Source: Dechloromonas sp. HYN0024
GTDB taxonomy: Bacteria; Pseudomonadota; Gammaproteobacteria; Burkholderiales; Rhodocyclaceae
DNA length: 64,000 bases
Reading direction: 5' to 3'
NCBI RefSeq assembly: GCF_003441615.1
Contig: NZ_CP031842.1
Span: forward strand, 186,001-250,000
Below the pieces are notes generated by a model. That model did no database searches, had not been told where the DNA came from, and saw only the letters and a program-made list of their open reading frames with translations. Below are positions 49,808 to 61,741 of this stretch, in pieces; within the stretch, counting starts at the first letter, position 1; every line of letters begins with the position of its first letter. A program made the position numbers and the translations under genes.

Positions 49808-51445
49808 GTGGTGAACCCGTATTCCGTTGGGCTGGAGCAAAATCCGGCCAATTATGTTCCGCTGTCCCCGCTCAGCTTTCTCGAGCGCTCGGCTTTTGTC
49901 TACCCGAGACGCATTTCGGTCATTCAGGGCGACCGCCAGTACACCTGGAAGGAAAGCTACGACCGTAGCCGCCAGCTCGCCTCGGCGCTGAAGAATCGCG
50001 GCATTGGCAAGGGCGATACCGTCGCCGTCATGCTGCCCAACACTGCTTCGATGTTCGAGTGCCATTTCGGCGTGCCGATGATCGGTGCCGTGCTCAATAC
50101 CCTGAACACCCGCCTCGACGCCGAAGCCATCGCCTTCATGCTGGCCCATGGCGAAGCCAAGGTGCTGATCACCGATCCCGAATTCACCAAGGTCGTCAAG
50201 GGTGCGCTGGAATTGCTCGACGGGCCGAAGCCGCTGGTCATTGACAGCCTTGACCCGGATTACCACGAGGGCGAGTCTCTCGGGGAAAAGAGCTACGAAG
50301 ACTTCCTGCTCGAAGGCGAGCCCGACTTCGCCTGGCTACTGCCGGAAAACGAGTGGGATGCCATTGCCCTGAACTACACCTCGGGCACCACCGGCAATCC
50401 CAAGGGTGTTGTCTACCACCATCGTGGCGCCTACCTCAATTCGGCCTCCAACATCATTTCCTGGGGCATGCCGCCGCACTCGGTCTATTTGTGGACCCTG
50501 CCGATGTTCCATTGCAACGGCTGGTGCTTTCCGTGGACCCTGGCGGCCAACGCCGGTACCAGTGTCTGCCTGCGCAAGGTCGATCCGGCCCTGATCTTCG
50601 GTTTGATCAAGGAGCACAAGGTCAGCCACATGTGCGGTGCGCCGATTGTGTACGGCATGATGATCAATGCCCCGGCTGCCCTCAAGGAAGGCATCGAGCA
50701 CCAGGTTAATGGCCTGATCGCCGGTGCCGCGCCTCCGGCTGCCATCATCGAAGGCTGCGAAACGATGGGTTTCAACATTACCCACGTTTATGGTCTGACC
50801 GAAACCTACGGACCGGCCTCGGTCTGTGCCAAGCACCCGGAATGGGACAAGCTGCCGATCGACCTGCGCGCCGCCCGTAACGGCCGTCAGGGCGTGCGTT
50901 ATCACATGCAGGAAGCGATTGCCGTGCTCGACCCGGTGTCGATGGAAGCGGTGCCCTGGGATGGTGAAACGATGGGCGAGATCATGTTCCGCGGCAACCT
51001 GGTCATGAAGGGTTACCTGAAGAATCCGAAGGCAACCGAAGAAGCCTTCGCCGGCGGTTGGTTCCATACCGGCGACCTGGCCGTCGTGCATAGCGACGGT
51101 TACGTCAAGATCAAGGATCGCTCCAAGGACGTCATCATCTCTGGCGGCGAGAACATTTCCTCGCTGGAAGTCGAGGATGTCCTCTATCGTCATCCGGCAG
51201 TCATTGCTGCCGCCGTGGTCGCCAAGCCGGACGAGAAGTGGGGCGAAGTGCCGGCTGCCTTCATTGAACTGAAGGTCGATGCCAAGTGCACCGAAGCCGA
51301 GATCATCGAACACTGCCGCGCCCATCTGGCCCGTTTTAAGGTGCCGAAGACCGTGGTGTTCGGCGAATTGCCCAAAACCTCGACCGGCAAGATCCAGAAG
51401 TACGTCCTGCGTCAGCACGCCAACTCGGCGCTCGCCATCGAGTAA
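49808..51445 (+). CDS. Acyl-CoA synthetase (AMP-forming fatty acid-CoA ligase)
   Basis: A 545-aa ANL-superfamily ligase. AMP-binding motif [12 protein letters not shown] at residues 190-201, [21 protein letters not shown] hinge region and the C-terminal catalytic lysine in [10 protein letters not shown]. Its length and the [13 protein letters not shown] block fit the AlkK/DmdB group, so medium-chain or methylmercaptopropionate-type acids are likely substrates. It starts at GTG 49808 (or GTG 49811) after a GAGGAG site. It leads the acyl-CoA oxidation cluster. Confidence 0.9.
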   Translation: MVNPYSVGLEQNPANYVPLSPLSFLERSAFVYPRRISVIQGDRQYTWKESYDRSRQLASALKNRGIGKGDTVAVMLPNTASMFECHFGVPMIGAVLNTLNTRLDAEAIAFMLAHGEAKVLITDPEFTKVVKGALELLDGPKPLVIDSLDPDYHEGESLGEKSYEDFLLEGEPDFAWLLPENEWDAIALNYTSGTTGNPKGVVYHHRGAYLNSASNIISWGMPPHSVYLWTLPMFHCNGWCFPWTLAANAGTSVCLRKVDPALIFGLIKEHKVSHMCGAPIVYGMMINAPAALKEGIEHQVNGLIAGAAPPAAIIEGCETMGFNITHVYGLTETYGPASVCAKHPEWDKLPIDLRAARNGRQGVRYHMQEAIAVLDPVSMEAVPWDGETMGEIMFRGNLVMKGYLKNPKATEEAFAGGWFHTGDLAVVHSDGYVKIKDRSKDVIISGGENISSLEVEDVLYRHPAVIAAAVVAKPDEKWGEVPAAFIELKVDAKCTEAEIIEHCRAHLARFKVPKTVVFGELPKTSTGKIQKYVLRQHANSALAIE

Positions 51446-51456
51446 TCCTTGCGTTT

Positions 51457-51490
51457 GCCCCCCGGTCACTGGCCGGTGGGGCTTCTTTTT
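51457..51490 (+). terminator. Terminator between the acyl-CoA ligase and etfB
   Basis: A GC-rich stem (GCCCC..CCGG with CCGGTGGGGC, one bulge) is followed by TTCTTTTT. It may attenuate rather than block read-through into etfB, which follows 22 bases later. Confidence 0.65.
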
Positions 51491-51512
51491 GCCTCGACAG
51501 GCGGAGATTCCC

Positions 51513-52262
51513 ATGAAAATTCTCGTACCCGTAAAACGTGTGGTTGATTACAACGTCAAGGTTCGCGTCAAGGCCGATGGCACTGGTGTTGATCTGGCCA
51601 ACGTCAAGATGAGCATGAACCCCTTCGATGAAATCGCCATTGAAGAAGCCGTCCGCCTCAAGGAAGCCGGCATTGCGACGGAAGTCGTTGCTGTCTCGTG
51701 TGGTGTCGCCGCCTGCCAGGAAACCCTGCGCACGGCGATGGCGATTGGTGCCGACCGTGGCATCCTCGTTGAAACCGATGTCGATCTCCAGCCGCTGGCC
51801 GTCGCCAAGCTGTTGAAGGCCCTGTGCGACAAGGAACAACCGCAACTCGTCATCTGCGGCAAGCAGGCCATCGACGACGATGCCAACCAGACCGGCCAGA
51901 TGCTCGCCGCCCTGCAGAACTGGCCGCAAGCCACCTTCGCCTCCAAGGTCGTCATCGCCAACGGCAAGGCGGCCGTTACTCGCGAAATTGACGGCGGTCT
52001 CGAGACCCTCGAAATCTCCCTGCCGGCAGTGGTGTCCACCGACCTGCGCCTCAACGAGCCGCGTTACGCCACGCTGCCCAACATCATGAAAGCCAAGAAG
52101 AAGCCGCTCGACACCGTCAAGCCGGCTGACCTCGGTGTCGATGTCGCCCCGCGCCTGAGCACCCTCAAGGTCGCCGAACCCGCCAAGCGCAGTGCCGGCA
52201 TCCGCGTCGCCGATGTCGCTGAACTCGTCAACAAACTCAAGAACGAAGCCAAGGTGATCTGA
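51513..52262 (+). CDS. etfB: Electron transfer flavoprotein beta subunit
   Basis: A 249-aa subunit of the soluble ETF heterodimer that accepts electrons from acyl-CoA dehydrogenases. Seen: [19 protein letters not shown] at the start, [17 protein letters not shown] and the recognition-loop region [20 protein letters not shown]. It binds AMP. ATG 51513 has a GCGGAG ribosome site. It is followed by etfA after two bases. Confidence 0.96.
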   Translation: MKILVPVKRVVDYNVKVRVKADGTGVDLANVKMSMNPFDEIAIEEAVRLKEAGIATEVVAVSCGVAACQETLRTAMAIGADRGILVETDVDLQPLAVAKLLKALCDKEQPQLVICGKQAIDDDANQTGQMLAALQNWPQATFASKVVIANGKAAVTREIDGGLETLEISLPAVVSTDLRLNEPRYATLPNIMKAKKKPLDTVKPADLGVDVAPRLSTLKVAEPAKRSAGIRVADVAELVNKLKNEAKVI

Positions 52263-52264
52263 TC

Positions 52265-53194
52265 ATGACTATTCTTGTAATCGCCGAACACGACCACGCC
52301 AGCCTCAAGGCCGCCACCCTCAATACCGTTGCTGCGGCCCAGAAGATTGGCGGCGACATTCACGTCCTCGTCGCTGGCAGCAACTGCGCTGCTGCCGCCC
52401 AGGCCGCCGCCGGCCTGCAAGGTGTTACCCAGGTAAAAGTGGCCGACGCCGCCCACTACCAGAGCCAGACCGCCGAGAATCTGACGGCGCTGGTCATCGC
52501 CAACGCATCCGGCTACAGCCACATCCTGGCCCCGGCCACCACCTTCGGCAAGAACCTCCTGCCGCGCGTTGCCGCTCTGCTCGACGTCGCGCAGATTTCC
52601 GAAATCACCGGTGTTGAATCGGCTGACACCTTCGTTCGTCCGATCTACGCCGGCAATGCGCTGGCGACGGTGAAGAGCGCCGACAGCGTCAAGGTCATCA
52701 CCGTGCGGACCACCGCTTTCGATGCCGTCGCCACTGGCAACAGCGCCCCGGTCGAAGCCATCGCGGCGGCCGCTGATACGGCACAGAGCACGCTGACCCA
52801 CCGCGAACTGACCAAGTCCGAGCGTCCCGAACTGGGCGCTGCCAAGATCATCGTCTCCGGTGGCCGTGGTCTGGGCAGTGGCGAGAACTATCACGCCCTG
52901 CTTGAGCCGCTTGCCGACAAGCTCGGTGCCGCCCTTGGTGCTTCCCGCGCCGCCGTCGATGCCGGCTTCGTGCCGAACGATTATCAGGTCGGCCAGACCG
53001 GCAAGATCGTCGCGCCGCAGCTCTACATCGCCGTCGGTATCTCGGGTGCCATCCAGCATCTGGCCGGCATGAAGGAGTCGAAGGTCATCGTCGCCATCAA
53101 CAAGGACCCCGACGCACCGATCTTCCAGGTCGCCGATTACGGGCTGGTGGCGGATCTGTTCGAAACCATTCCGGCCCTCGTCGCCGCCGTCTAA
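52265..53194 (+). CDS. etfA: Electron transfer flavoprotein alpha subunit
   Basis: A 309-aa FAD-binding ETF subunit. The C-terminal domain shows [33 protein letters not shown] and [14 protein letters not shown], the FAD contacts of the family. It pairs with etfB and hands electrons to the ETF-quinone oxidoreductase encoded 1.8 kb downstream. Confidence 0.96.
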   Translation: MTILVIAEHDHASLKAATLNTVAAAQKIGGDIHVLVAGSNCAAAAQAAAGLQGVTQVKVADAAHYQSQTAENLTALVIANASGYSHILAPATTFGKNLLPRVAALLDVAQISEITGVESADTFVRPIYAGNALATVKSADSVKVITVRTTAFDAVATGNSAPVEAIAAAADTAQSTLTHRELTKSERPELGAAKIIVSGGRGLGSGENYHALLEPLADKLGAALGASRAAVDAGFVPNDYQVGQTGKIVAPQLYIAVGISGAIQHLAGMKESKVIVAINKDPDAPIFQVADYGLVADLFETIPALVAAV

Positions 53195-53217
53195 ACACGT
53201 ATTACGGAGAGTAATCC

Positions 53218-54996
53218 ATGAGCACCTATATCGCCCCGATTCGCGACATGCAGTTCGTCCTCAACGAAGTGGCCGGCCTCGAAGAAATCTGCGCCTTGCC
53301 CGGTAACGAGGAATGTTCCGTCGACCTCGTCGAGTCCATCCTCGACGAAGCCTCGAAGTTCGCCACCGGCGTGCTTGACCCGATCAATAGCGTCGGTGAT
53401 CGCGTCGGTCACGTCTGCAAGGATGGCGTTGTCACCACCGCGCCGGGGTTCAAGGAAGCCTACAAGCTGTTCGCCGAAACCGGCTGGAACGCCATGCCTT
53501 TCGATCCGGAATATGGCGGCCAGGGTTTGCCGGCTGTCGTCTCGATGGCTGTCAATGAAATGTGGAAGGGCGCCAACATGGCCTTCGGCCTGTGCCCCAT
53601 GCTCACCGGTGGTGCCATCGAAGCCATCGCCCACCACGCTTCCGACGAACTGAAGCAGATCTACCTGCCGAAGATGATCGAAGGCACGTGGACAGGCACC
53701 ATGAACCTGACCGAGCCGAACGCCGGCTCCGATCTCGCCGCTATCTCCAGCAAGGCCAAGGCGGTTGGCGATGGGTCCTATCTGGTCAGCGGTACCAAGA
53801 TTTTCATCACCTGGGGCGAGCATGATGTTGCCGAGAACATCATTCACCTTGTGCTGGCCCGCCTGCCGGATGCGCCGCCGGGACTGAAGGGAATTTCGCT
53901 CTTCCTCGTGCCAAAGTTCCTGGTCAATGCCGACGGTTCGCTCGGCAAGCGTAACGACCTGATCTGCGCCTCGATCGAACACAAGCTCGGCATCCACGGC
54001 AGCCCGACCGCCGTCATGTCCTATGGCGAAAACGAAGGGGCTGTCGGCTACCTGATCGGCGACGAGAACAAGGGTATCGGCTACATGTTCACGATGATGA
54101 ACCACGCCCGCGTCAACGTGGGTCTGGAAGGTGTCGGCATCGCCGAACGCGCCTACCAGCACGCCCTGTGGTACGCCCGTGAGCGCGTTCAGGGCAAGAT
54201 CATCGGCGACAAGTCGGACGAGAAGAAGACCATTCTGCATCACCCGGATGTCCGCCGCATGCTCATGGATATCAAGTCGCGCACTGAAGCCATGCGCACA
54301 CTGGCCTACTACGCCGCCGCCAACATCGACCGCGCCCATGCCGGCGATGCCGCCGCCCAGTCGCGCGTCGATCTGCTCACCCCGGTGGTCAAGGGCTGGA
54401 GCACCGAGCAGGGCGTCGAGCTGTCGTCGACCGCGCTGCAGGTCTTCGGTGGCGTCGGCTTCGTCGAGGAAACCGGCGCTGCCCAGTACTACCGCGACTC
54501 GCGCATCACGACGATCTACGAAGGAACCACGGCCATTCAGGCCAATGACCTGGTCGGCCGCAAGCTGGCCCGCGAAAAGGTGCCGGGTGCGGCCATGCAG
54601 GCGCTGATTACGGAAATGACGGCAACCGCCGACGAGATTGCCGGGAACGCCCAGCTGGCCGGTATTTCGGCCAATCTGAAGAGCGCTATCGCCGCCCAGC
54701 AGAAAGTGACCGACTGGATCATCGCCAATTACGAAAGCAACCCGCAGGCGGTGCACGCCGGGTCCGTGCCTTTCCTCAAGCAGACCGGCATTGTCGTCGG
54801 TGGCTGGCTGATGGCCAAGTCGGCGGCGATTGCCGTCAAGCATCTGGCCGACGGCTCGACTGACGATTTCTACAAGGCCAAGCTGGCTACTGCGACCTAC
54901 TTTGCCGCCCACCAACTGCCGTTCGCCACCGCCTACGCTGCCGAAATTACCGGTGGCAGCGATTCGGTGTTTGCGCTGGCTGAAACCCTGTTCTGA
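53218..54996 (+). CDS. Acyl-CoA dehydrogenase (long DmdC-like type)
   Basis: A 592-aa FAD enzyme. It begins with the N-terminal extension typical of the long type ([18 protein letters not shown]), then the acyl-CoA dehydrogenase core with [15 protein letters not shown] near residue 163, FITWGEHD, and a catalytic Glu region in the [20 protein letters not shown] helix. An extra C-terminal domain (about 470-592) follows. Such enzymes act on straight-chain or 3-methylmercaptopropionyl-CoA. It is placed between etfA and ETF-QO, 23 bases after etfA. Confidence 0.93.
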   Translation: MSTYIAPIRDMQFVLNEVAGLEEICALPGNEECSVDLVESILDEASKFATGVLDPINSVGDRVGHVCKDGVVTTAPGFKEAYKLFAETGWNAMPFDPEYGGQGLPAVVSMAVNEMWKGANMAFGLCPMLTGGAIEAIAHHASDELKQIYLPKMIEGTWTGTMNLTEPNAGSDLAAISSKAKAVGDGSYLVSGTKIFITWGEHDVAENIIHLVLARLPDAPPGLKGISLFLVPKFLVNADGSLGKRNDLICASIEHKLGIHGSPTAVMSYGENEGAVGYLIGDENKGIGYMFTMMNHARVNVGLEGVGIAERAYQHALWYARERVQGKIIGDKSDEKKTILHHPDVRRMLMDIKSRTEAMRTLAYYAAANIDRAHAGDAAAQSRVDLLTPVVKGWSTEQGVELSSTALQVFGGVGFVEETGAAQYYRDSRITTIYEGTTAIQANDLVGRKLAREKVPGAAMQALITEMTATADEIAGNAQLAGISANLKSAIAAQQKVTDWIIANYESNPQAVHAGSVPFLKQTGIVVGGWLMAKSAAIAVKHLADGSTDDFYKAKLATATYFAAHQLPFATAYAAEITGGSDSVFALAETLF

Positions 54997-54998
54997 TC

Positions 54999-56642
54999 AT
55001 GACCCAGCGTACTGATCGCGATGCGATGGAATACGATGTGGTGATCATCGGTGGCGGCCCTTCGGGGCTGTCGGCGGCGATCCGCATCAAGCAACTGGCC
55101 GAACAGGCTGGCAAGGAAGTCTCGGTCTGCCTGCTTGAGAAGGGCTCGGAAATCGGCGCCCATATTCTGTCCGGCGCTGTCCTTGAGCCGCATGCCCTGG
55201 CCGAACTTTTCCCCGATTGGCAGGAGCGCGGTGCGCCGCTCAATACGCCGGCCGGTGAGGACCGCCTGCTGTTCCTGACCGAAGCGGGCGCTCACAAACT
55301 TCCGACGCCCCCACAGATGGGCAACCACGGCAACTACATCATCAGCCTGGGTAATCTCGCTCGCTGGCTCGGTGAGCAGGCCGAGGCGCTTGGCGTCGAA
55401 ATCTATCCCGGTTTCGCCGCCGCCGAAGTGCTCTACCACGAGGATGGCTCGGTGAAAGGCGTCGCGACCGGCGACCTCGGTATCGGCAAGGATGGCCAGC
55501 CCGGCCATAACTTCCAGCCGGGTATGGAATTGCACGCCCGGCAGACGATCTTCGCCGAAGGCTGTCGCGGTTCGCTGACCAAGACGCTGTTCAGCCAGTT
55601 CAATCTGCGCGATGGCGTCGATCCGCAAACTTACGGTATCGGCATCAAGGAGCTGTGGGAAATCGATCCGGCCAAACACCAGCCGGGCCTGATCGTGCAC
55701 TCCGTAGGCTGGCCGCTGACGTCCGACACCTACGGCGGATCCTTCCTCTATCACCTCGAAAACAACCTGGTCGCTGTCGGCATGGTCGTTGGCCTGGATT
55801 ACAAGAATCCCTGGCTGTCGCCCTACGAGGAATTCCAGCGTTACAAGACGCACCCGGCCATCCGTGGTTTCTTCGAAGGCGGTCGCCGCATTTCCTATGG
55901 CGCTCGTGCGCTGTCGGAAGGCGGTTACCAGTCGGTTCCCAAGCTGACCTTTCCGGGCGGCCTGCTCATTGGTGACACCGCCGGCTTCCTCAACGTGCCC
56001 AAGATCAAGGGCACGCACATGGCGATGAAGTCGGGCATGATTGCCGCAGAAGCCGTCTTTGAGCACCTGTTCAAGGACAACGTCGGGGCGGAAGCCACCG
56101 AGTACGCCGAGCAGATCCAGAAGTCGTGGTTGTGGCAAGAACTCTATCAGGTTCGCAACATTCGCCCGGCCTTCAAGTGGGGGCTGTGGGGGGCGCTGGC
56201 TTACGGTGCCATCGACACGTTCGTCTTCAAGGGCAAGGCACCGTGGACCCTGCATCACCACGACGACCACACCCAACTGGCCGACAAGAACAGCCAGCCG
56301 AAGATTGCCTATCCGAAGCCGGATGGCAAGCTGACTTTCGACCGCCTGTCTTCCGTCTTCCTCTCGGCCACCAACCACGAGGAAAACCAGCAGACGCACC
56401 TGCGCCTCAAGGACGAAAGCATCGCCATCAGCGTGAACTACGCCAAGTACGGGGCACCGGAAACGCGTTATTGCCCGGCTGGCGTGTACGAAATCCTCGG
56501 AGAGGAAGAAGGCCAGCCAAGGCTGCAAATCAATGGGCAGAACTGCCTGCACTGCAAGACCTGCGACATCAAGGACCCGACCCAGAACATCAACTGGACG
56601 GTTCCGGAAGGTGGCGGTGGGCCTAACTATCCAAATATGTAG
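54999..56642 (+). CDS. Electron transfer flavoprotein-ubiquinone oxidoreductase
   Basis: A 547-aa membrane-associated flavoprotein that moves electrons from ETF to ubiquinone. It has the FAD-binding [12 protein letters not shown] near residue 14, [19 protein letters not shown] near 325 and the C-terminal 4Fe-4S cysteines ([22 protein letters not shown]). It starts two bases after the dehydrogenase stop. It completes the route from acyl-CoA to the respiratory chain. Confidence 0.95.
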   Translation: MTQRTDRDAMEYDVVIIGGGPSGLSAAIRIKQLAEQAGKEVSVCLLEKGSEIGAHILSGAVLEPHALAELFPDWQERGAPLNTPAGEDRLLFLTEAGAHKLPTPPQMGNHGNYIISLGNLARWLGEQAEALGVEIYPGFAAAEVLYHEDGSVKGVATGDLGIGKDGQPGHNFQPGMELHARQTIFAEGCRGSLTKTLFSQFNLRDGVDPQTYGIGIKELWEIDPAKHQPGLIVHSVGWPLTSDTYGGSFLYHLENNLVAVGMVVGLDYKNPWLSPYEEFQRYKTHPAIRGFFEGGRRISYGARALSEGGYQSVPKLTFPGGLLIGDTAGFLNVPKIKGTHMAMKSGMIAAEAVFEHLFKDNVGAEATEYAEQIQKSWLWQELYQVRNIRPAFKWGLWGALAYGAIDTFVFKGKAPWTLHHHDDHTQLADKNSQPKIAYPKPDGKLTFDRLSSVFLSATNHEENQQTHLRLKDESIAISVNYAKYGAPETRYCPAGVYEILGEEEGQPRLQINGQNCLHCKTCDIKDPTQNINWTVPEGGGGPNYPNM

Positions 56643-56649
56643 GACATCG

Positions 56650-56681
56650 CCGCTTGGCCGTCGAATAGTTCGGCCAAGCGG
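56650..56681. other. 10-bp perfect hairpin after the ETF-QO gene
   Basis: CCGCTTGGCC (56650-56659) pairs with GGCCAAGCGG (56672-56681) around a 12-base loop. There is no T-run on either side, so it is not a standard intrinsic terminator. It separates the ETF-QO gene from the acetate permease operon. Confidence 0.6.
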
Positions 56682-56744
56682 AAAACATATAAAAACAGAG
56701 AACAGCAAAGTAGCAAAAATTTATCGGAATTTTCAGGAGGACTT

Positions 56745-57059
56745 ATGTCACAACCCAATATCCAGGCAAGGATCCGGAGCAATCCGCGATTTGCCGAACT
56801 GGTCGGCAAGCGCACCCGCTTTGCGATCATTCTTTCCCTCGTCGTGCTGGTGCCTTACTACACCTTCATGTTCCTCGTTTCGACGCAGCCGCAATTGTTT
56901 GCCAGCAAGATCGTCGACGGCGGCATCATCACCATCGGCTGGCCGATTGCTGCGCTGATCATCATCGGTGGCTGGTTGCTGACGGGTGTTTACATCAGCC
57001 GTGCCAACGGCGAATTCGATAGCCTCACCCAGGAAATCCTCAAGGAGGCCGGCAAATGA
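56745..57059 (+). CDS. yjcH: DUF485 membrane protein (YjcH-like)
   Basis: A 104-aa protein with two membrane helices (about 25-47 and 60-82) of the DUF485 family. It always accompanies the acetate/cation symporter ActP in proteobacteria, and its stop overlaps the actP start here. An AGGAGG ribosome site precedes the ATG. The function is not known beyond that association. Confidence 0.9.
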   Translation: MSQPNIQARIRSNPRFAELVGKRTRFAIILSLVVLVPYYTFMFLVSTQPQLFASKIVDGGIITIGWPIAALIIIGGWLLTGVYISRANGEFDSLTQEILKEAGK

Positions 57060-58729
57060 AGCGCTCCATTTTTGCCTTGCTGGCCGGTAGCCTGCTGGCC
57101 GTCTCGTTTGCCGTGTTTGCGGCTGGCGGTGCCATTGAAGGTGTCGAGAAGCAGCCGGTTAACGTCAGCGCCATCGCCATGTTCATGATTTTCGTCCTGG
57201 CTACCCTCGGTATCACCAAGTGGGCGGCCGGCAAGACCAAGACGACGGCTGACTTCTACACGGCTGGCGGCGGTATCACCGGCTTCCAGAACGGTCTGGC
57301 CATTGCCGGTGACTACATGTCGGCGGCGACCCTGCTCGGTATCACGTCGATGGTTTATTTCAAGGGCTACGACGGCTTCATCTACGCTGTCTGCTTCTTC
57401 ATCGGCTGGCCGATCATCCTGTTCCTGATGGCTGAGCGTCTGCGCAACCTCGGTAAATTCACTTTCGCCGACATCGCTTCTTATCGTCTTGACCAGAACC
57501 GTATCCGCACCTTTGCCGCCATCGGTTCGCTGACCGTCGTCTGCTTCTACCTGATCGTCCAGATGGTCGGTGCCGGTCAATTGATCCAGTTGCTGTTCGG
57601 TCTGGAGTACAACACGGCCGTGGCCGTGGTCGGCATCCTGATGATGGTCTATGTGACCTTCGGCGGCATGACGGCGACGACCTGGGTGCAGATCATCAAG
57701 GCCTGTCTGCTGCTTGGTGGCGGTATCACGCTGATGCTGCTGACCCTGTCGCAGTTCGGCTGGTCGCTCGACAACCTGTTCACCAAGGCCATCGAGTCGC
57801 ACAAGCTGGGTGAAAAGATGATGGCGCCGGGTTCGCTGATGGCTGATCCGATCTCCGCCTTCTCCTTGTCGCTTGGCCTGCTCTTCGGTACTGCCGGCCT
57901 GCCGCACATCATGATGCGCTTCTTCACTGTGCCGAACGCCAAGGAAGCCCGCAAGTCGGTTTTCTACGCCACCGGTTTCATCGGCCTGTTCTTCCTCGTT
58001 ACCATCATTCTCGGTGCCGGGGCGATCTCCATCGTCGGCACCAACGGTGCTTTCTTCGAAGGCGGCCAGGTTGGCGGCAAGCTGATCGGTGGTAACAACA
58101 TGCCGGTCATGCATCTGGCCAAGGCGGTCGGCGGCGATGTCTTCCTCGGCTTCCTGTCGGCCGTCGCCTTCGCCACCATCCTGGCCGTTGTGTCGGGTCT
58201 GGCGCTGGCTGGCGCTTCGGCCATCTCGCACGACCTGTACGCCCGCGTCATCAAGAAGGGTACGGCAACCAGCGCCCAGGAAATGAAGGTTACCCGCTTC
58301 GCTTCCGTCGGTCTGGGGCTCACCGCCATCGTCCTCGGCATCGCCTTCAAGGACCAGAACGTGCTGTTCCTCGTCGCGCTGGCTTTCGGCGTCGCCTCGT
58401 CGGTCAACTTCCCGGTCCTCATCCTGTCCATGTACTGGAAGGGTCTGACGACCCGTGGCGCCCTGTGGGGCGGGATTTCCGGCCTGGTCTCCTCGGTTGG
58501 CCTGGTCATCCTGTCGCCGACCGTGTGGGTCAAGATTCTCGGCAACAAGGCCGCCATCTTCCCGTACGACCACCCGGCCATCGTCTCGATGACGCTCGCC
58601 TTCTTTGTCACCTGGCTGCTGTCGGTCACTGACAAGAGCGTCCGCGCCGACAAGGAAAAGGAAGCCTACGAAGAGCAGTACATTCGTGCGCAAACCGGCC
58701 TCGGTGCTTCGGGTGCCCACGACCACTAG
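57056..58729 (+). CDS. actP: Cation/acetate symporter ActP
   Basis: A 557-aa sodium:solute symporter with 13-14 membrane segments. Seen: [28 protein letters not shown] near residues 63-90, the Na+-site and sugar/acid-binding pattern of the SSS family, and [15 protein letters not shown]. It imports acetate or similar short acids. An N-terminal hydrophobic stretch ending in AAGGAIEG may be a cleaved signal. It is preceded by yjcH and terminated by a UUCG hairpin. Confidence 0.93.
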   Translation: MKRSIFALLAGSLLAVSFAVFAAGGAIEGVEKQPVNVSAIAMFMIFVLATLGITKWAAGKTKTTADFYTAGGGITGFQNGLAIAGDYMSAATLLGITSMVYFKGYDGFIYAVCFFIGWPIILFLMAERLRNLGKFTFADIASYRLDQNRIRTFAAIGSLTVVCFYLIVQMVGAGQLIQLLFGLEYNTAVAVVGILMMVYVTFGGMTATTWVQIIKACLLLGGGITLMLLTLSQFGWSLDNLFTKAIESHKLGEKMMAPGSLMADPISAFSLSLGLLFGTAGLPHIMMRFFTVPNAKEARKSVFYATGFIGLFFLVTIILGAGAISIVGTNGAFFEGGQVGGKLIGGNNMPVMHLAKAVGGDVFLGFLSAVAFATILAVVSGLALAGASAISHDLYARVIKKGTATSAQEMKVTRFASVGLGLTAIVLGIAFKDQNVLFLVALAFGVASSVNFPVLILSMYWKGLTTRGALWGGISGLVSSVGLVILSPTVWVKILGNKAAIFPYDHPAIVSMTLAFFVTWLLSVTDKSVRADKEKEAYEEQYIRAQTGLGASGAHDH

Positions 58730-58791
58730 AGATTGAATCAACTCTGCGGGTGAGATATCGGGAGAACAGCGCCCGTCATCTCATTCTTTCC

Positions 58792-58814
58792 AGGGGCCTT
58801 CGGGCCCCTTTTTT
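58792..58814 (+). terminator. Terminator after actP
   Basis: GGGGCC/GGCCCC stem with a TTCG tetraloop (58793-58808) followed by six T. Confidence 0.95.
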
Positions 58815-58937
58815 GGCTCGCAATCGGACAAAGTGTCGTAGATTGACGTCGGATTTGTTGATTTCGGTTAACGCCATTACTTTTGGCAGAGCTAGAATAA
58901 TTGCTCATATTTATGCACCGCCAAGGGGCTGGCCACC

Positions 58938-61730
58938 ATGCCATTCGTTGCCGACGAAAAATCCGTACCGAGGATTCACCGGATCGGCACCATCGCCATG
59001 GTTCTGTTGTTGACCATTGCGCTGTCGGCATTTTTCACCTGGCAAAACCTGGCTGAGCGTCGCGATTCATTTGCCCGTATCGAACAGGATGTCAGTGCGC
59101 AATTACAAGGCCGTCTCAGGGTGGAGGTGGCCCGATCCCTGGAATATATCGAATTCACGCGGATGCGAAGCGAGACTGTTTTGCGGCAGAGCCTCGTGCA
59201 GCAGGTTGATATTGCCTTGCAGGTCGCTCAGGGGATTTACGACCGCGAATCACCCCGGCATTCACCGGCTGAAGTCAAACGCCTGATTATTGAAGCCCTG
59301 CGTCCGGTTCGATTTTACGAGGGGCGGGGCTACTACTTTATTGACGATATGCAAGGCCAGTTCATCTTGTTGCCGACGGCTCCCCAGCTCGAGGGCAAGA
59401 CCATGATCGACAACCGCGATGATACCGGGCATTTCATCATGCGCGGGCTGATCGAGGCGGCAGGCAAGCCGGTGGGCGAGGGCTTTTCGCGTTATCGCTG
59501 GTATCGGCCTGATGATCCCAAAACGATGTCGGAAAAGCTGGCCTACGTTCGCCACTTCGCGCCTTACGACTGGTTGATCGGTACCGGTGACTACGCGTAC
59601 AAATGGGATCAGTTGCAACAGCAGGAGGCTATCGAGCGCTTGCGTTCGGTGCGCTTCGGGGTGACCGGCTATATTGCGCTGATCGATGCTGATGGACGTC
59701 CCCTGATTTCGCCCAGTCGTCCGGGGCACGAAGGATTGCCGGTGGAAGCCTTGCCCCCGGTTGAACGGGAGGCTTTGACCAGGATCATGGATGGGGCCAG
59801 GGCTGGCGGCGGCTTTGTCAGCTACGAGTGGCCCCGCGATGGAGGCGGTGAGCTGGCCCACAAAACGGCTCTGGTGCAGAAAGTCGAGCCGTGGGGATGG
59901 ACCGTGATCGCCGCCGTCTTCGATGACGAACTCGCGGGAGCGCTTGAGGCCGAGCGCGAAGCCTACGCTGCCGGGTCCAGTCAGCGCTTGCTGAAATTGC
60001 TGCTGGTGGCGGTTGGGGCGCTCGCCCTCGGGCTGGCCGGGTCGCTGCTCTTTTCCCGCTGGTCGAAGCGGCTGTTTGCCGAATACCATGAGAAAAACCT
60101 CGCCCAGCAAGCCGCCCTGCAGGCAAGTGAGCAGAAGCTGGCGATCATACTCGACAGCGTCGAGGCCCATATCTATATCAAGGACCTGGAATACCGCTAC
60201 CGATATGCCAACCGTCCGGTGCGCGAAGTGTTCGGCAAGCCGATGGAAGAGATCGTCGGGCAGGACGATGCCCGTTTTTTTGATGCAGCGACGGCCGATA
60301 ACCTCCGCCGTAACGATCGGCGGGTGATCGAGCAGGGTGAACGGGTCGCCGAGGAGGAGGTGAATACGACCCGCGATGGTCAGGTAACGAGTGCCTATGT
60401 TTCGGTCAAGCTGCCCTTGCGTGACGCAGAGGGCAATATCTACGCCCTGTGCGGCATTTCAACCGATATTACCGCCCGCAAGCAGAGCGAGGCGGAGCTT
60501 GAGCGATATCGCGATCAGCTTGAAACGCTGGTCGGTGAACGCACGGCGCAACTGGCCGAGGCCAAGGATGAGGCCGAGGCCGCCAGCCAGGCCAAGAGTA
60601 CCTTCCTGGCCAATATGAGCCACGAGATACGGACGCCGATGAATGCCATTCTGGGTCTCGCCCATCTGCTGCAAAAGGACGCTACGGAGCCGAAGGCTAT
60701 CGATCATCTGGGCAAACTGACTGACTCGGCCAAACATCTGCTCGGCATCATCAACAACATTCTCGACTTCTCCAAGATTGAAGCGGGAAAACTGACGCTC
60801 AGCAATGCTGATTTCTCGCCGGCGCAGGTTGTCGAATACAGCCTGGGTATGCTCAGCGAAAGGGCTGTCGCCAAGGGGCTGCAACTTGACAGTGAGATGG
60901 ACCCGGCCTTGCCGCCCATGGTGCATGGTGACGCCCTGCGCCTCGAGCAGTGCCTGCTCAATTATCTGGGCAACGCCATAAAGTTTTCGCAGCAGGGAAG
61001 GATCGTGGTTCGTACCTCGGTTGTCGCGGATGACGGCGAGGCGGTGCTCCTCCGCTTTGCTGTTGTCGATCAGGGGCTCGGCATCGGGCCGGAGCAATGC
61101 GACAGGCTGTTCAGCCCCTTCACCCAGGCCGACGCCACGATGACCCGGCGCTTTGGCGGGACCGGTCTGGGGCTGGCCATCACCCGGCAGCTTGCCAACA
61201 TGATGGGCGGCGAGGTGGGTGTCGACAGCGCACCCGGTGTCGGCAGCACGTTCTGGCTGACGGCGCGCTTCCCTAAGGTGGCCAACGTTGAGGCTCTGGC
61301 TGTGCCCGGTAAGGCATCAGCCGTTTTACCGGAGGTGCAGATCGAACAAAAATTTGCCGGAACCCGCGTCTTGCTGGTGGAAGACGATCCGGTCAGCCGT
61401 GAGGTGGCCCTCGAGTTGCTGAACATGGCCGGCTTGCAGGTTGATCTTGCAGAAAATGGTGAGCAGGCCGTTGCCGCTGTGCGGGCAGTCGATTACGCCG
61501 TCGTCCTGATGGACATGCAAATGCCGGTGCTGGGCGGGCTGGAGGCAACCCGCGCCATTCGCGCCCTGCCGGGCAGGACGATGTTGCCGATCCTGGCGAT
61601 GACGGCCAATGCCTTCGAGGAGGATCGCCAGGATTGTCTGGATGCCGGCATGAATGATCATGTCGGCAAACCGGTCGATCCTGATGTGCTGTTCGCCACC
61701 CTGCTCAAGTGGCTGGAGAAGACTGGCTGA
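58938..61730 (+). CDS. Cache-domain hybrid sensor histidine kinase
   Basis: A 930-aa membrane sensor. TM1 about 15-37, then a periplasmic Cache region (about 45-345, with [14 protein letters not shown] and [15 protein letters not shown]), TM2 about 357-378, PAS (about 400-520), a coiled coil, HisKA with His in [11 protein letters not shown] (about 565), HATPase with [11 protein letters not shown], and a receiver (about 815-930, phospho-Asp in VLMDMQMP). It probably binds a small organic ligand in the periplasm. Being just downstream of actP, acetate or a related acid is a fair guess. It ends 11 bases before the convergent ClpX-like gene. Confidence 0.92.
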   Translation: MPFVADEKSVPRIHRIGTIAMVLLLTIALSAFFTWQNLAERRDSFARIEQDVSAQLQGRLRVEVARSLEYIEFTRMRSETVLRQSLVQQVDIALQVAQGIYDRESPRHSPAEVKRLIIEALRPVRFYEGRGYYFIDDMQGQFILLPTAPQLEGKTMIDNRDDTGHFIMRGLIEAAGKPVGEGFSRYRWYRPDDPKTMSEKLAYVRHFAPYDWLIGTGDYAYKWDQLQQQEAIERLRSVRFGVTGYIALIDADGRPLISPSRPGHEGLPVEALPPVEREALTRIMDGARAGGGFVSYEWPRDGGGELAHKTALVQKVEPWGWTVIAAVFDDELAGALEAEREAYAAGSSQRLLKLLLVAVGALALGLAGSLLFSRWSKRLFAEYHEKNLAQQAALQASEQKLAIILDSVEAHIYIKDLEYRYRYANRPVREVFGKPMEEIVGQDDARFFDAATADNLRRNDRRVIEQGERVAEEEVNTTRDGQVTSAYVSVKLPLRDAEGNIYALCGISTDITARKQSEAELERYRDQLETLVGERTAQLAEAKDEAEAASQAKSTFLANMSHEIRTPMNAILGLAHLLQKDATEPKAIDHLGKLTDSAKHLLGIINNILDFSKIEAGKLTLSNADFSPAQVVEYSLGMLSERAVAKGLQLDSEMDPALPPMVHGDALRLEQCLLNYLGNAIKFSQQGRIVVRTSVVADDGEAVLLRFAVVDQGLGIGPEQCDRLFSPFTQADATMTRRFGGTGLGLAITRQLANMMGGEVGVDSAPGVGSTFWLTARFPKVANVEALAVPGKASAVLPEVQIEQKFAGTRVLLVEDDPVSREVALELLNMAGLQVDLAENGEQAVAAVRAVDYAVVLMDMQMPVLGGLEATRAIRALPGRTMLPILAMTANAFEEDRQDCLDAGMNDHVGKPVDPDVLFATLLKWLEKTG

Positions 61731-61741
61731 TCAGTAGGGGG

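Noticed and set aside
58880..58930. Possible sigma-54 promoter before the Cache kinase
   Set aside because: TTGGCA and TTGC are present but too far apart for the -24/-12 spacing.
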